Shown here one piece after another: positions 36,901-44,455 of a stretch of 64,000 nucleotides of DNA (the stretch's first letter is position 1; every line of letters starts with the position of its first letter). Position numbers and translations under genes: made by a program. Under the pieces are notes generated by a model, which was not told the origin of the DNA, made no database searches, and was given only the letters and a program-made list of their open reading frames with translations. The stretch lies in the NCBI GenBank assembly GCA_026003335.1, contig BPHB01000001.1, forward strand, positions 952,591-1,016,590. Reading direction: 5' to 3'. This stretch comes from Chitinophagales bacterium. GTDB lineage: Bacteria > Bacteroidota > Bacteroidia > Chitinophagales > CAIOSU01.

Positions 36901-37353
36901 TTTGAAAAAGAAAAGATTGTTTATCCTAATATGACTTTGTTTCTGCCTTTTATATTTGACGATAAAGGATATTACACTAATCAGAAATGCTTTATAATTA
37001 CATCAGAAAAGATAAACTTAAAATTTTTAGTTGCATATTTTAATTCTAAAGTATCTCATCGTTGGATACGTCAAAATTGCCCTGAATTACAAGGGGGAAC
37101 TAGAGAATTAAGTAAGATATTTTTTGAAAATATACCCATTCCACCTCTTTCCGAACCCGAACAACAGCCCTTTGTGGCGTTGGTAGAGCAGATTTTGTCA
37201 AAAAAGGAAAAAGGCGAAGACACCACAGATTTAGAGCAACAAATAGACTTATTAGTTTATCGCCTTTACGAGTTAAGTTACGAGGAAGTGAAAGTCATAG
37301 ACCCTGAATTTGCATTGAGCAAAAAGGCGTATGAAGCTATTAAGTTAGAATAA
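33919..37353 (+). CDS. Eco57I-type adenine-specific DNA methyltransferase with N-terminal nuclease-like motif
   Basis: 1144 aa. Residues 52-71 contain D61..E69-V-K71 (ERIVGIYEVKL), a PD-(D/E)XK-like arrangement. GAFYTPKEIVHYM near 371 and the SAM-binding DPAIGSGAFPMG near 440 precede the catalytic NPPY at 711-714 (IVIGNPPYIQL), which marks an N6-adenine enzyme. The last 300 residues (from about GIKTGYNEAFI, with LRGRDIKRY and PPLSEPEQQPFVALV) form the target-recognition and C-terminal helical region. The whole resembles type IIG enzymes. It is coupled to the helicase gene by TAATG. A truncated second 3' end lies at 39145-39300. Confidence 0.9.
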   Translation: MDKKTLQNSILEKAYQPEKWLDVMKEYFGAKKFHQKPQPVSLPSNEIAHSAVELGSFYTADERIVGIYEVKLTDKALIERNRVGLRNLFKSIIRYDLDAALIVYIQAKKWRFSYVSEIRTAEGKKETEPKRYTYLFGEGESCRTAAERFDKLKGKPIYLNDLFEAFSVEKLNKDFFKTYKEFYEKFWKYLAAHKHYSKLLSDKRYKDDEVKREKPIRDFTKKLLGRIVFLQFLQKKGWMGVPAKNTDWKGGDIKFLQTLFANSKNKSVFHSKELRTLFFETLNQKRTNNIATALLGKDIKIPYLNGGLFEKDISYSNDIDFPEDYFANLLDFFEQYNFTIDENDPYDSEVGIDPEMLGHIFENLLEENREKGAFYTPKEIVHYMCQESLIEYLHTQLPNYNKADFELLVRNNQVSGAFADYKTANEINNKLKAVKICDPAIGSGAFPMGLLKEIFECRRVLYGYLKTNEKFDPAQIKKDIIQQNIYGVDIENGAVEIARLRFWLALVVDETEPQPLPNLDYKIMQGNSLLECFETVDLQNLINADDDVMVEEKKQLTFGHEFEAPNRELTVFSKANKEELFTLIKKYFDPDEWEKQTSEVVDKAVVKRQINDFVEGKIHASILKCQRDLSKKINAAEKKWEAAGKTDHSKFNQKSKEYKQYLEWKKQLEELDAVEEKLVALQKTDDKPYFLWHLWFKDVFDKGGFDIVIGNPPYIQLQKEGGKLAQELQNQHYQTFERTGDIYTLFYEKGIQLLKPGGHLTYITSNKWMRAGYGEKTRAFFATYNPIKLIDLGGGIFESATVDTNILIIQKAPNQNHCQAADLSKTQQTDFENLTWYTLKNLGKEAWTIASDIEQRIKAKIEAKGKPLKEWDIQINYGIKTGYNEAFIIDGKKKDELIAQDPRSAEIIKPILRGRDIKRYKADFADLWLIATFPALKLNIDDYPAVRDYLKSFGKKLHQTGEEYIDENGVKQKTRKKTGNKWFETQDQIAYYQEFEKEKIVYPNMTLFLPFIFDDKGYYTNQKCFIITSEKINLKFLVAYFNSKVSHRWIRQNCPELQGGTRELSKIFFENIPIPPLSEPEQQPFVALVEQILSKKEKGEDTTDLEQQIDLLVYRLYELSYEEVKVIDPEFALSKKAYEAIKLE

Positions 37354-37401
37354 AAATTTCTGTACTCTCTAAAATGGAACATCTAAAAATGATAATAGTA
37401 T

Positions 37402-38304
37402 ATGGCAAAAAAAGAAAACTGGGGTGGTTCTTGGACAGAGGAAAAACTAGAGGCTTTTGAAAAGTATGTAGAAGCATATTTAACCATAATGCATTCTACA
37501 AGAGAAAAATATAATGGATGGCCAAAAGAAATTATTTATTTTGATGGATTTGCTGGCAGTGGTTCAAGAATGGAAAACGATAATGATCAGATGTCAATGC
37601 AGAGTATTTTCAAAGATTTAGATATTCAAAAAGAAGAGGCGGAAGTGTATCAAGGTAGTAGTGAAAGAGTATTGTCATTAACTAAAAAGTTTGATAAATA
37701 CTATTTTGTAGATTTGGATAATAGCGCATTACATAACTTAAAACAAAAATTGTTGGAAAAAAACTTGATAAACCGAAGTTGTTTTTTTCTAACAGGTGAT
37801 GTAAATGAGGTTATTTGTGAATTTCTAAGTCAATGGAATAAAGATAAAGTGGCATTAGTGCTTTTGGACCCTTATGGCATGCAAGTAAAATGGAGTACCA
37901 TACAAAAAATGAAAGACAAAAGAATTGATTTATGGATTTTGGTACCATCTGGGGTTATCATCAATAGGTTAATAGATAGAAATGGAAATCTTAAAAACAT
38001 TGAAAAACTTCAAGAATATCTGGGAATGAGTAAAGAAGAGATAATGCAGAAGTTTTATCAAAAAAAAGCCTCACAAAGCTTATTCGGAGAAATAGAAATT
38101 ACTGAAAAGAAAAAGAATACTATTCACGTTATTGCTGAAACATATGTAGAAAAATTAAAGAAAATTTTTAAATATGTAACTGAAAAACCGCTTGAATTAA
38201 AAAACTCAAAAAAAGTGATAATCTATCATTTTATATTTGCTTCCAATAACAAGAGTGCTAAGAAAATTGCCGGTCAGATAATTGAATTGAAAATAAAAAA
38301 ATAA
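37402..38304 (+). CDS. tcmP: Three-Cys-motif partner protein TcmP
   Basis: 300 aa. The N-terminus ([20 protein letters not shown]) and [15 protein letters not shown] are characteristic of TcmP. The order [34 protein letters not shown] and [13 protein letters not shown] follows a class I methyltransferase fold, with DPYG where DNA methyltransferases have NPPY. The biochemical function is unknown; the family is defined by its pairing with a three-Cys-motif protein, encoded 5 nt downstream. It is the most A+T-rich gene of the island and starts 48 nt after the methyltransferase gene. Confidence 0.88.
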   Translation: MAKKENWGGSWTEEKLEAFEKYVEAYLTIMHSTREKYNGWPKEIIYFDGFAGSGSRMENDNDQMSMQSIFKDLDIQKEEAEVYQGSSERVLSLTKKFDKYYFVDLDNSALHNLKQKLLEKNLINRSCFFLTGDVNEVICEFLSQWNKDKVALVLLDPYGMQVKWSTIQKMKDKRIDLWILVPSGVIINRLIDRNGNLKNIEKLQEYLGMSKEEIMQKFYQKKASQSLFGEIEITEKKKNTIHVIAETYVEKLKKIFKYVTEKPLELKNSKKVIIYHFIFASNNKSAKKIAGQIIELKIKK

Positions 38305-38309
38305 AAAAA

Positions 38310-39041
38310 ATGAATAATACAAAAATAGAATGGACTGAAATGACTTGGAACCCGACAACGGGCTGCGACAAGATTTCAGCGGGATGTAAGTTCTGCTATG
38401 CAGAAGTTATGGCAAAGCGTTTGCAAGCAATGGGCGTTGAGAAATACAAGAACGGTTTTGAAGTAACCATTCACGAAGATGAGTTACATGCTCCATATAA
38501 CTGGAAAAAACCCAAAGTTATTTTTGTAAACTCTATGAGCGACCTTTTTCACAAAGACGTTCCGATTGGCTTTATTAGGAAGGTCTTTAAAGTAATGAAA
38601 GATAATCCACAACACGTTTTTCAAGTATTGACAAAGAGAGCGGACATTCTAAGATATTATGACAGTGAAGGCTGGTTGGAATGGACACACAATATTTGGA
38701 TGGGCGTTTCAGTAGAGAATAATAAAGTAACCAAAAGAATTGACTTGCTTCGTGAGACAGGTGCAAGAGTTAAATTCCTTTCTTGCGAACCTTTAATTGG
38801 TCCAATTCCGAATATGAACTTAACAGGAATAGATTGGGTAATTGTAGGTGGTGAAAGCGGAAGAAAGCCAAGACCTATGAAAGAAGAATGGGTTACGGAT
38901 ATAAAAAATCAGTGTTTAAAAGCAGGCGTTGCCTTCTTTTTCAAACAGTGGGGTGGAACTAATAAAAAGAAAACTGGACGACTTCTAGAAGGCAAAACCT
39001 GGGACGAAATGCCCGAAATAGAACTACACAAAAGTATATAG
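38310..39041 (+). CDS. Three-Cys-motif protein (DUF5131, phage Gp37/Gp68 family)
   Basis: 243 aa. The motif C19-x6-C26-x2-C29 ([19 protein letters not shown]) gives the family its name and probably binds an iron-sulfur cluster as in radical SAM proteins. Further conserved parts are [39 protein letters not shown] and [12 protein letters not shown]. The fold looks like a TIM-barrel radical SAM relative. Its substrate is unknown. It is the partner of TcmP immediately upstream and is found in phages and mobile elements. Confidence 0.9.
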   Translation: MNNTKIEWTEMTWNPTTGCDKISAGCKFCYAEVMAKRLQAMGVEKYKNGFEVTIHEDELHAPYNWKKPKVIFVNSMSDLFHKDVPIGFIRKVFKVMKDNPQHVFQVLTKRADILRYYDSEGWLEWTHNIWMGVSVENNKVTKRIDLLRETGARVKFLSCEPLIGPIPNMNLTGIDWVIVGGESGRKPRPMKEEWVTDIKNQCLKAGVAFFFKQWGGTNKKKTGRLLEGKTWDEMPEIELHKSI

Positions 39042-39144
39042 ATAAAAACAACCCACTAACACGAGTTTTCTTTCTGCACTACCTATCGGTCGCTTCAGGC
39101 GGGGTGACGTGAGAACACCGGTCAAGTTACTTTCCTCATCCGTG

Positions 39145-39300
39145 CAACAGCCCTTTGTAGCGTTGGTAGAGCAGATTTTGTCAAAAAAGGAAAAAGACGA
39201 AGACACCACGGCATTGGAGCGGGAAATAGACTTGCTGGTTTACCAGCTGTATGAATTAACGGAGGAGGAGATAAACATCATTGAAAATGCGATAGAATGA
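39145..39300 (+). pseudogene. Truncated second copy of the methyltransferase 3' end
   Basis: Encodes QQPFVALVEQILSKKEK.. through LTEEEINIIENAIE and a stop. The first 65 nt match 37162-37226 of the methyltransferase gene at 63 positions, then the copies diverge. No start codon or upstream methyltransferase sequence is present, so this is a fragment of a different allele. It lies directly behind the Tcm gene. Confidence 0.8.
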
Positions 39301-39352
39301 GTAAGGAGCAGAAAATGAATATCTGCAAATCGGTTTTCAATCGCCTGTATCG

Positions 39353-40054
39353 TCATGACCATCCTGTACGGGTAAATTTAAAAGGCATGAAATCCATACC
39401 GGAAATACGGATGATTGCAGGCTTAAACAACCCCGCATAATGCGCCAAATAGCAGTCACACACATACCACAGCCCCGCAAAGCAATTGCACCAACCAAAA
39501 CTGTGGTAAGCGTTTGCCGCCTCTCTGCCTGAAATCCCTCCGCCTCCTTCATAAATATAATCACCCAGAAAGATGACTGCCTGAATATCATTTCTCTCAG
39601 CTATATGACGATAGGCGTTGTAGTAATCTCCATTACCATAACGCGCACAGGACGCCACTGCTACCCGTATTCTGAAGTTGTTGCCTGCAGGCAAGGTTTT
39701 GGTACGGCCTATTAGGGACTTTCTTCCATCATGTGCAAACTGATAGTAATACCAGGTATCAGGCTGCAATCCACCCACATCAACTTTTACTGTATAGTCA
39801 ACTGAAGCATCCGTAGTGGCCGTTCCCTGATTTACGATCTGTGTCATGGATGTATCCGTAGCTATTTGCCAGCGCACGGTAAAGGACGATGAATCAGAGC
39901 GGGAAATACGTGTCCAGATGATAACCTTATCGCTGAGTGCATCACCGGAGGCAACCCCGTGAATAAAAGGCACCATGCGCGGATCGGGAATCTGTGCATA
40001 CAGCATGGCCGAACAAGTCAGAGACAATACTGCGCATAAAGTATATTGCTTCAT
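39353..40054 (-). pseudogene. PhoD-like secreted phosphatase, 5' half only
   Basis: A signal peptide (MKQYTLCAVLSLTCSAMLYAQ) and the PhoD N-terminal beta domain are intact: FIHGVASGDALSDKVIIWTRIS, WYYYQFAHDGRKS, then the first metal-binding strand FLGDYIYEGGG. From about residue 172 (near 39540) the frame becomes unlike PhoD and runs into sequence shared with the other island edge before a chance stop at 39353. The metallophosphoesterase core (WDDHE and later ligands) is gone. PhoD proteins are normally 450 residues or more. Probably inactivated by the island insertion. Confidence 0.8.
39421..39495 (-). repeat. Right-edge copy of the island boundary element
   Basis: Read on the minus strand, TTTGGCGCATTATGCGGGGT (39430-39449) matches TTTGGCGTAATGCGGGGT at the left edge apart from a 2-nt insertion and one change. 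Both are followed by TTTAA- or CTTAA-type sequence. TTGCACCAAC at 39486-39495 corresponds to the GTTGCACAAC end of the left copy. The two copies face each other across the island. Confidence 0.45.
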
Positions 40055-40155
40055 CTATGTAAGTAAGTTGTTATACAAAGATAAGATTTAAGTTGGGCGA
40101 TGCAGGATTTAAGAAGTTACGATACTGTTAAGGGTGATTAAGAATTCATTCAGAA

Positions 40156-41121
40156 TTAAAAATATTTGCCGCGCAGTAAAAACTCAGTAAGATAATGAGC
40201 AATGCCATCTTCCAGAGAATTAAATGGGCGCACAAAGCCCGCTTTGCGGAGCTTAGAGACAACAGCGCAGGTATTGTATTGATAGCTGTCTTTAATATCC
40301 TCTGGCATGTCAATGTATGTTACCTGTGCTTGCAGGTTCATGACCTGAATTATGGAGCTGGCGAGTTCATTAAATGTGCGCGCTTTACCTGTTCCCACAT
40401 TGTAAATGCCGCTTTCGGGGCGCTGGCGGTAAAAAAACCAACAGACCTCCAGCACGTCTATCACGTAGATAAAATCCCTGAGCTGACCGCCATCGGGATA
40501 ATCGGGATGATATGAGCGAAACAGCCTTATACAACGACTTTCAGAAACCTGCCGGAATGCATGGTAAATAACCGAAGCCATGCGACCCTTATGATATTCG
40601 TTGGGGCCATACACATTAAAAAACTTGAGTCCTGCCCAAAAGGGAGGATGCGTTTCCTGCATCAGTGCCCAGAGGTCAAAGGCATGCTTTGAACGGGCAT
40701 ACGCATTAAGCGGGTTGAGTCTGGGTAGCAAGGCATGTGCATCATCAAAACCGTGTTCTCCTTTACCATATGTTGCGGCCGAGGAGGCATAAATTAAAGG
40801 AATGCGGTATTCGGTACATTGTTCCCAAAGGCGCCTGGAATAATTCAGGTTAAGGCGCTCAAATATGGCCGTATCGGTTTCTGCCGTATCTGTTCGGGCT
40901 CCCAGATGAAAAATACATTCAACCAGACCATGGTTGCGGGAAAGCCAATCATGAAAGGCCTCACGTTCTACCTTCTCGGCTATTATTTTGCCTTCAAAGT
41001 TGGGTTTCTTATCAGGATTCCGAAAGCGATCCACGGCAACTATGTCGGTAATGCCCTGGCGGTTGAGAAACCCTGCCAGACAACTACCGATAAATCCTGC
41101 TGCTCCGGTTATTACGATCAC
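40156..41121 (-). CDS. hldD: ADP-L-glycero-D-manno-heptose-6-epimerase
   Basis: 321-aa SDR epimerase starting with GTG, directly at the Rossmann motif IVITGAAGFIGSCLAGFLNRQG. Catalytic Ser and Tyr-x3-Lys are in YASSAATYG and NAYARSKHAFD. FFNVYGPNEYHKGRMASVIYHAF and GGQLRDFIYVIDV are characteristic of HldD/RfaD. It makes the ADP-heptose used for the lipopolysaccharide inner core, which fits a Gram-negative envelope. It follows the DUF4412 gene by 33 nt. Confidence 0.93.
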   Translation of the reverse strand: MIVITGAAGFIGSCLAGFLNRQGITDIVAVDRFRNPDKKPNFEGKIIAEKVEREAFHDWLSRNHGLVECIFHLGARTDTAETDTAIFERLNLNYSRRLWEQCTEYRIPLIYASSAATYGKGEHGFDDAHALLPRLNPLNAYARSKHAFDLWALMQETHPPFWAGLKFFNVYGPNEYHKGRMASVIYHAFRQVSESRCIRLFRSYHPDYPDGGQLRDFIYVIDVLEVCWFFYRQRPESGIYNVGTGKARTFNELASSIIQVMNLQAQVTYIDMPEDIKDSYQYNTCAVVSKLRKAGFVRPFNSLEDGIAHYLTEFLLRGKYF

Positions 41122-41154
41122 GTTTTTTCAGTTCATTAAATCAACCTGCGGGGG

Positions 41155-41916
41155 TTATTCCTTGCCTAGTTTTTTCTTTATCTCCTGAGCAACTTTTTTT
41201 CTTTCCTCAGGGGTCATATTTTCCATGCCTTCCCTCATTTTTTTCAATTCATCTCTCAACTCAGGATTTCCTGCAATTGGACTCTGTTTGATATAGCCCT
41301 TCAGCGAAAACAGCTCATCGGCATTATTCCGTGCTTCCACTTTAAGCAAATCAAACCGGAGAGTCTGTTTTGCGTTCTGAATTCTGATTCTGGCAGGAAA
41401 GCCTTCTGCCCCGCTGGCCTTTAGGGCACTGATGAAGTTTTCGCGTCCCGTAAAAGGAGACTTCATTTTCATCAATTCATTATAGTTTTCTATAGCCGGG
41501 GTGAGCCAGAGCTCCTGTACATAGTCCTGTCCTTTTATTTTTACGGTGACCTGCTTTGTTTTATATCCATTCACCTTTGCCTTTCCGCCCATAATCACTT
41601 CATAGTCTGTTTGAGGATAGTCTTTCCATTCATCACTTGCCGCTACCGGTATTTCCGTGTAGCGCCTGGTTGAGGCATTGAGTGCATAGACTACCGACTT
41701 GTTGTCTTTCATAGCCAGATAGATAAGCACGGTATCAGCGCCATTATCTTTCATCCTCCATTCCGAACGGCTGTAGCCGTCCTGATAATAAAGAATCAGG
41801 CTGCCCCGTACGGCTGTATCTTTTTCTGAAGTGATAGTAAATTCTGCATAATAGCCTTGCGCCCTTAAAAGGCCCGTCATTGCACAAAGCAAAATAACAG
41901 TGAGAAGGCTCTTCAT
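41155..41916 (-). CDS. Secreted DUF4412 family protein
   Basis: 253 aa with a signal peptide (MKSLLTVILLCAMTGLLRAQ). The beta-rich DUF4412 core has YYQDGYSRSEWRMKDNGADTVLIYL, KVNGYKTKQVTVKIKGQDYVQELWLTP and GFPARIRIQN. The C-terminus is a charged helix (PELRDELKKMREGMENMTPEERKKVAQEIKKKL) not seen in the paralogue at 19901-20572. Function unknown; periplasmic. Confidence 0.85.
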   Translation of the reverse strand: MKSLLTVILLCAMTGLLRAQGYYAEFTITSEKDTAVRGSLILYYQDGYSRSEWRMKDNGADTVLIYLAMKDNKSVVYALNASTRRYTEIPVAASDEWKDYPQTDYEVIMGGKAKVNGYKTKQVTVKIKGQDYVQELWLTPAIENYNELMKMKSPFTGRENFISALKASGAEGFPARIRIQNAKQTLRFDLLKVEARNNADELFSLKGYIKQSPIAGNPELRDELKKMREGMENMTPEERKKVAQEIKKKLGKE

Positions 41917-41933
41917 AAAAAGAATGTTTGCGT

Positions 41934-41941
41934 TAAAGTTA
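41934..41941 (-). promoter_or_regulatory. -7 box for the DUF4412/hldD pair
   Basis: TAACTTTA on the minus strand (7 of 8 to TAnnTTTG) lies 17 nt upstream of the ATG at 41916. Confidence 0.35.
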
Positions 41942-42067
41942 ACGGTAAAAATATTTTACCCTAAATGAGCACAGCAATTAATGCCCTCTCATGAAGTGGA
42001 TAAATCTGCTCGTCTAACCGCTAACCATAAAAAGGAATGCTTAGTTTTGGCCAACAAATATTTATTT

Positions 42068-42691
42068 ATGAAGAGCACCCATTTCCCCTTTATGAAAAGC
42101 GCTGAAGAATTGCAGGAACCAGGAGGTGATTTTCTGGAGAAATTATACGATCTGGTGAGATTTGAAAAACAGTTCCTTGAACAAAGAAAGGTATTTCTCT
42201 GGGGCCCGGTTACGGATGAATCAGCAGCTCACGTGGTAAATCGTCTGCTATATCTGGAAGCCAATTACCCAGGCAAAGACATCACGCTCTATATAAACAG
42301 CCCAGGTGGAATTGTTACTTCAGGCATGGTTATCCTGGATACTATGAAACTGATAAGCGCTCCTGTAGCAACGGTATGCATGGGACTGGCAGCCTCCATG
42401 GGTTCATTAATCTTGTCTGCCGGAGAAAAAGGCAAACGCTATATATGGCCCCATGGGCGGGTGATGATTCATCAGCCCAGCATTGGCGGCACCCAGGGTA
42501 CGGCTTCAGACCTGGAAATCACGGCCCGTGAAATACGCAGAACCAAGGAACTGGGCGCCAAAATACTTGCTGAAAACTGCGGCCACTCTGTGGAAAAAGT
42601 ACTCAAGGACTTTGACCGTGACTACTGGATGGATGCGCAGGAAGCCTTGTCCTATGGTATAGTGGACAAAATATCAGACAGTATAAATTGA
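42068..42691 (+). CDS. clpP: ATP-dependent Clp protease proteolytic subunit
   Basis: 207 aa from the ATG at 42068, the usual ClpP length. A frame reaching back to 41981 would add 29 residues that do not resemble ClpP. The triad is visible: Ser in [11 protein letters not shown], His in [10 protein letters not shown], and Asp in [28 protein letters not shown] is the oxyanion-side strand. It forms the barrel protease with ClpX or ClpA; neither gene is adjacent. Confidence 0.94.
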   Translation: MKSTHFPFMKSAEELQEPGGDFLEKLYDLVRFEKQFLEQRKVFLWGPVTDESAAHVVNRLLYLEANYPGKDITLYINSPGGIVTSGMVILDTMKLISAPVATVCMGLAASMGSLILSAGEKGKRYIWPHGRVMIHQPSIGGTQGTASDLEITAREIRRTKELGAKILAENCGHSVEKVLKDFDRDYWMDAQEALSYGIVDKISDSIN

Positions 42692-42697
42692 TGCGTT

Positions 42698-42711
42698 AAT
42701 TTCCGGAAATT
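42698..42711. repeat. 14-bp perfect palindrome after clpP
   Basis: AATTTCCGGAAATT starts 7 nt after the clpP stop and lies about 65 nt before the YcxB-like gene. It could be an operator for that gene; the T-run needed for a terminator is missing. Confidence 0.35.
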
Positions 42712-42776
42712 TCGTACATTTACCCTCAGGTCAGGCAAACCAAAGAGTACCGGCCGCTGTTGTGTATTATAAGAGT

Positions 42777-43334
42777 ATGAAATCCAGGCTAATCATAAAA
42801 GGGCCAGTGGCTTTATACGTAACCTATTTTTTATTGCTGGGCTTGGCTATTGCCCTTGTTACGCTGAGTTTCAGAGTAGAACACAACAGCGTGCTCTTTG
42901 TGCAATTGCTCCTGACCGGTGGCATCTCTGCTGCCCTTTCTCTTACACTGATATTGTACTCCACAGAAATTGTAAGAAAAGTGGAGCCGGGAAAGTGGCT
43001 TCAAACCGCTAATACCTATTACAGCGATGAGGGCATCTTTGAATATACACCCAGAGGATTCACCGTAATCACCAAAGACGGTAAAAGTCTTAACATCCAT
43101 TGGAACGATATTCTCAGAGCGGAGTCCTATCAGCAGCATATGAATGACTATCTGAAAAAGTCCTGCATCACTATTTTTCTGAGTGAACATGACTTCATCA
43201 CGGTGGATTCCACCATGCCGGGCTTCCCGATATTTGAAAAGCGGCTAAAAGAAAACCTCAAAAAAGTGTGGATCCCTGATCAGGGAGATGAACGCAGCGA
43301 AACGCAAGTATTTCGGGCATCCAGGCTCTCCTGA
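42777..43334 (+). CDS. YcxB-like membrane protein of unknown function
   Basis: 185 aa from the ATG at 42777. Two membrane helices near the N-terminus (about residues 10-32 and 42-62) are followed by a soluble beta-rich domain with FEYTPRGFTVITKDGKSLNIHWNDILRAES, the pattern of a YcxB-like C-terminal domain. No function is assigned. It stands alone between clpP and era. Confidence 0.65.
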   Translation: MKSRLIIKGPVALYVTYFLLLGLAIALVTLSFRVEHNSVLFVQLLLTGGISAALSLTLILYSTEIVRKVEPGKWLQTANTYYSDEGIFEYTPRGFTVITKDGKSLNIHWNDILRAESYQQHMNDYLKKSCITIFLSEHDFITVDSTMPGFPIFEKRLKENLKKVWIPDQGDERSETQVFRASRLS

Positions 43335-43407
43335 TTTCTCACTTTACGATATATCTGTTTTTTGCCCGTCTATAAACGACTTCATGCAAAAGTCTTTTAG
43401 TTAAAAG

Positions 43408-43415
43408 TATCTTTA
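43408..43415 (+). promoter_or_regulatory. -7 box upstream of era
   Basis: TATCTTTA (7 of 8 to TAnnTTTG) lies about 105 nt before the era ATG, leaving a leader of roughly 100 nt. Confidence 0.3.
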
Positions 43416-43520
43416 CACGTCATATCTGCATATGTGCATCAGCTCGCTTGCAGGCAGTGAACACTGAGCTTTCGGGATATTGGTTGGGCATGCTGCGGAT
43501 TATCAGAAACTATTACCCTG

Positions 43521-44402
43521 ATGGCTTTTAAATCCGGCTTTGTAAATATTATCGGCAAACCTAATGCCGGCAAGTCCACCTTGTTAAATGCTCTCAGCGG
43601 ACAAAAGTTGTCCATCGTCACACCCAAAGCCCAGACAACAAGGCAAAGAATCACAGCCGTTTTAACCGGAAAAGATTACCAAATCATCTTTTCCGACACC
43701 CCCGGATGGATAGACACCCCCCGCTACGAAATGCATCGGGCTATGCTGCGGGCTATTGAATCGGCTCTGGAAGATGCTGATATTCTGATGCTGCTGGCCG
43801 ATGTACGGGAAAGCCCTGAACAGGCAGGCGAACTTCCGGATAAACTCAGAAATGTACGTAAACCTGTTTTTCTTGTACTTAACAAAACCGACCTGGTTAC
43901 CCACGAAACAGTAAACCAAAGCATAGAAAACTGGAAACAGCTCAACCTGTTTGCTGAAATTCTGCCTGTGTCCGCCCTGCTGCAGTCCAATCTGGACCAA
44001 TTAAAGTCTGCCCTCATTGCATATCTGCCCACTCATCCGCCCTACTACCCTGAAGATACACTTACCGATAAGACGCTGCGTTTCCTGGCTTCGGAAATCA
44101 TTCGTGAAAAAATTTTTCTGCACTACCGCGAGGAGATACCTTATTCCTGCGAAGTATATATTACCGACTACCGTGAAACTCCCCAGATGGATTACATAAG
44201 GGCTGAAATTCTTGTTGAGCGTGACTCGCAAAAAGCGATTCTTATCGGGAAAGGCGGCAGTGCCTTGAAACAGGTTGGCATGGCCTCCCGCAAAGACATT
44301 GAAGAAATGGTTGGCAAACAGGTGATGCTTGAACTGCATGTGAAAGTTGCAAAAAACTGGCGCAATAACCGGTCTTACCTGAAAAGACTGGGCTATAGCT
44401 GA
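43521..44402 (+). CDS. era: GTPase Era
   Basis: 293 aa. GTPase motifs: G1 GKPNAGKSTLLN, G2 region TTRQRITAV, G3 DTPGW, G4 NKTD. The C-terminal KH RNA-binding domain carries QKAILIGKGGSALKQVGMASRKDIE. It is a 16S rRNA maturation and 30S assembly factor. The der gene, another ribosome-assembly GTPase, starts 53 nt downstream. Confidence 0.96.
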   Translation: MAFKSGFVNIIGKPNAGKSTLLNALSGQKLSIVTPKAQTTRQRITAVLTGKDYQIIFSDTPGWIDTPRYEMHRAMLRAIESALEDADILMLLADVRESPEQAGELPDKLRNVRKPVFLVLNKTDLVTHETVNQSIENWKQLNLFAEILPVSALLQSNLDQLKSALIAYLPTHPPYYPEDTLTDKTLRFLASEIIREKIFLHYREEIPYSCEVYITDYRETPQMDYIRAEILVERDSQKAILIGKGGSALKQVGMASRKDIEEMVGKQVMLELHVKVAKNWRNNRSYLKRLGYS

Positions 44403-44455
44403 GTTGCTTACCTGAATTATCTGCCAAAACCCGAAATTTGCATAGCATTGAAACT

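Noticed and set aside
30620-37353. Assignment of the island to DISARM, BREX or Mokosh
   Set aside because: The helicase lacks the DrmA/DrmB or BrxC/PglZ partners and the PLD is N-terminal and fused; methyltransferase architecture is Eco57I-like rather than PglX or DrmM in a known operon.
39059-39144. Possible extra gene start between the Tcm gene and the methyltransferase fragment
   Set aside because: The frame from 39109 has only about 12 unrelated codons before the methyltransferase-like part, so no independent gene is supported.
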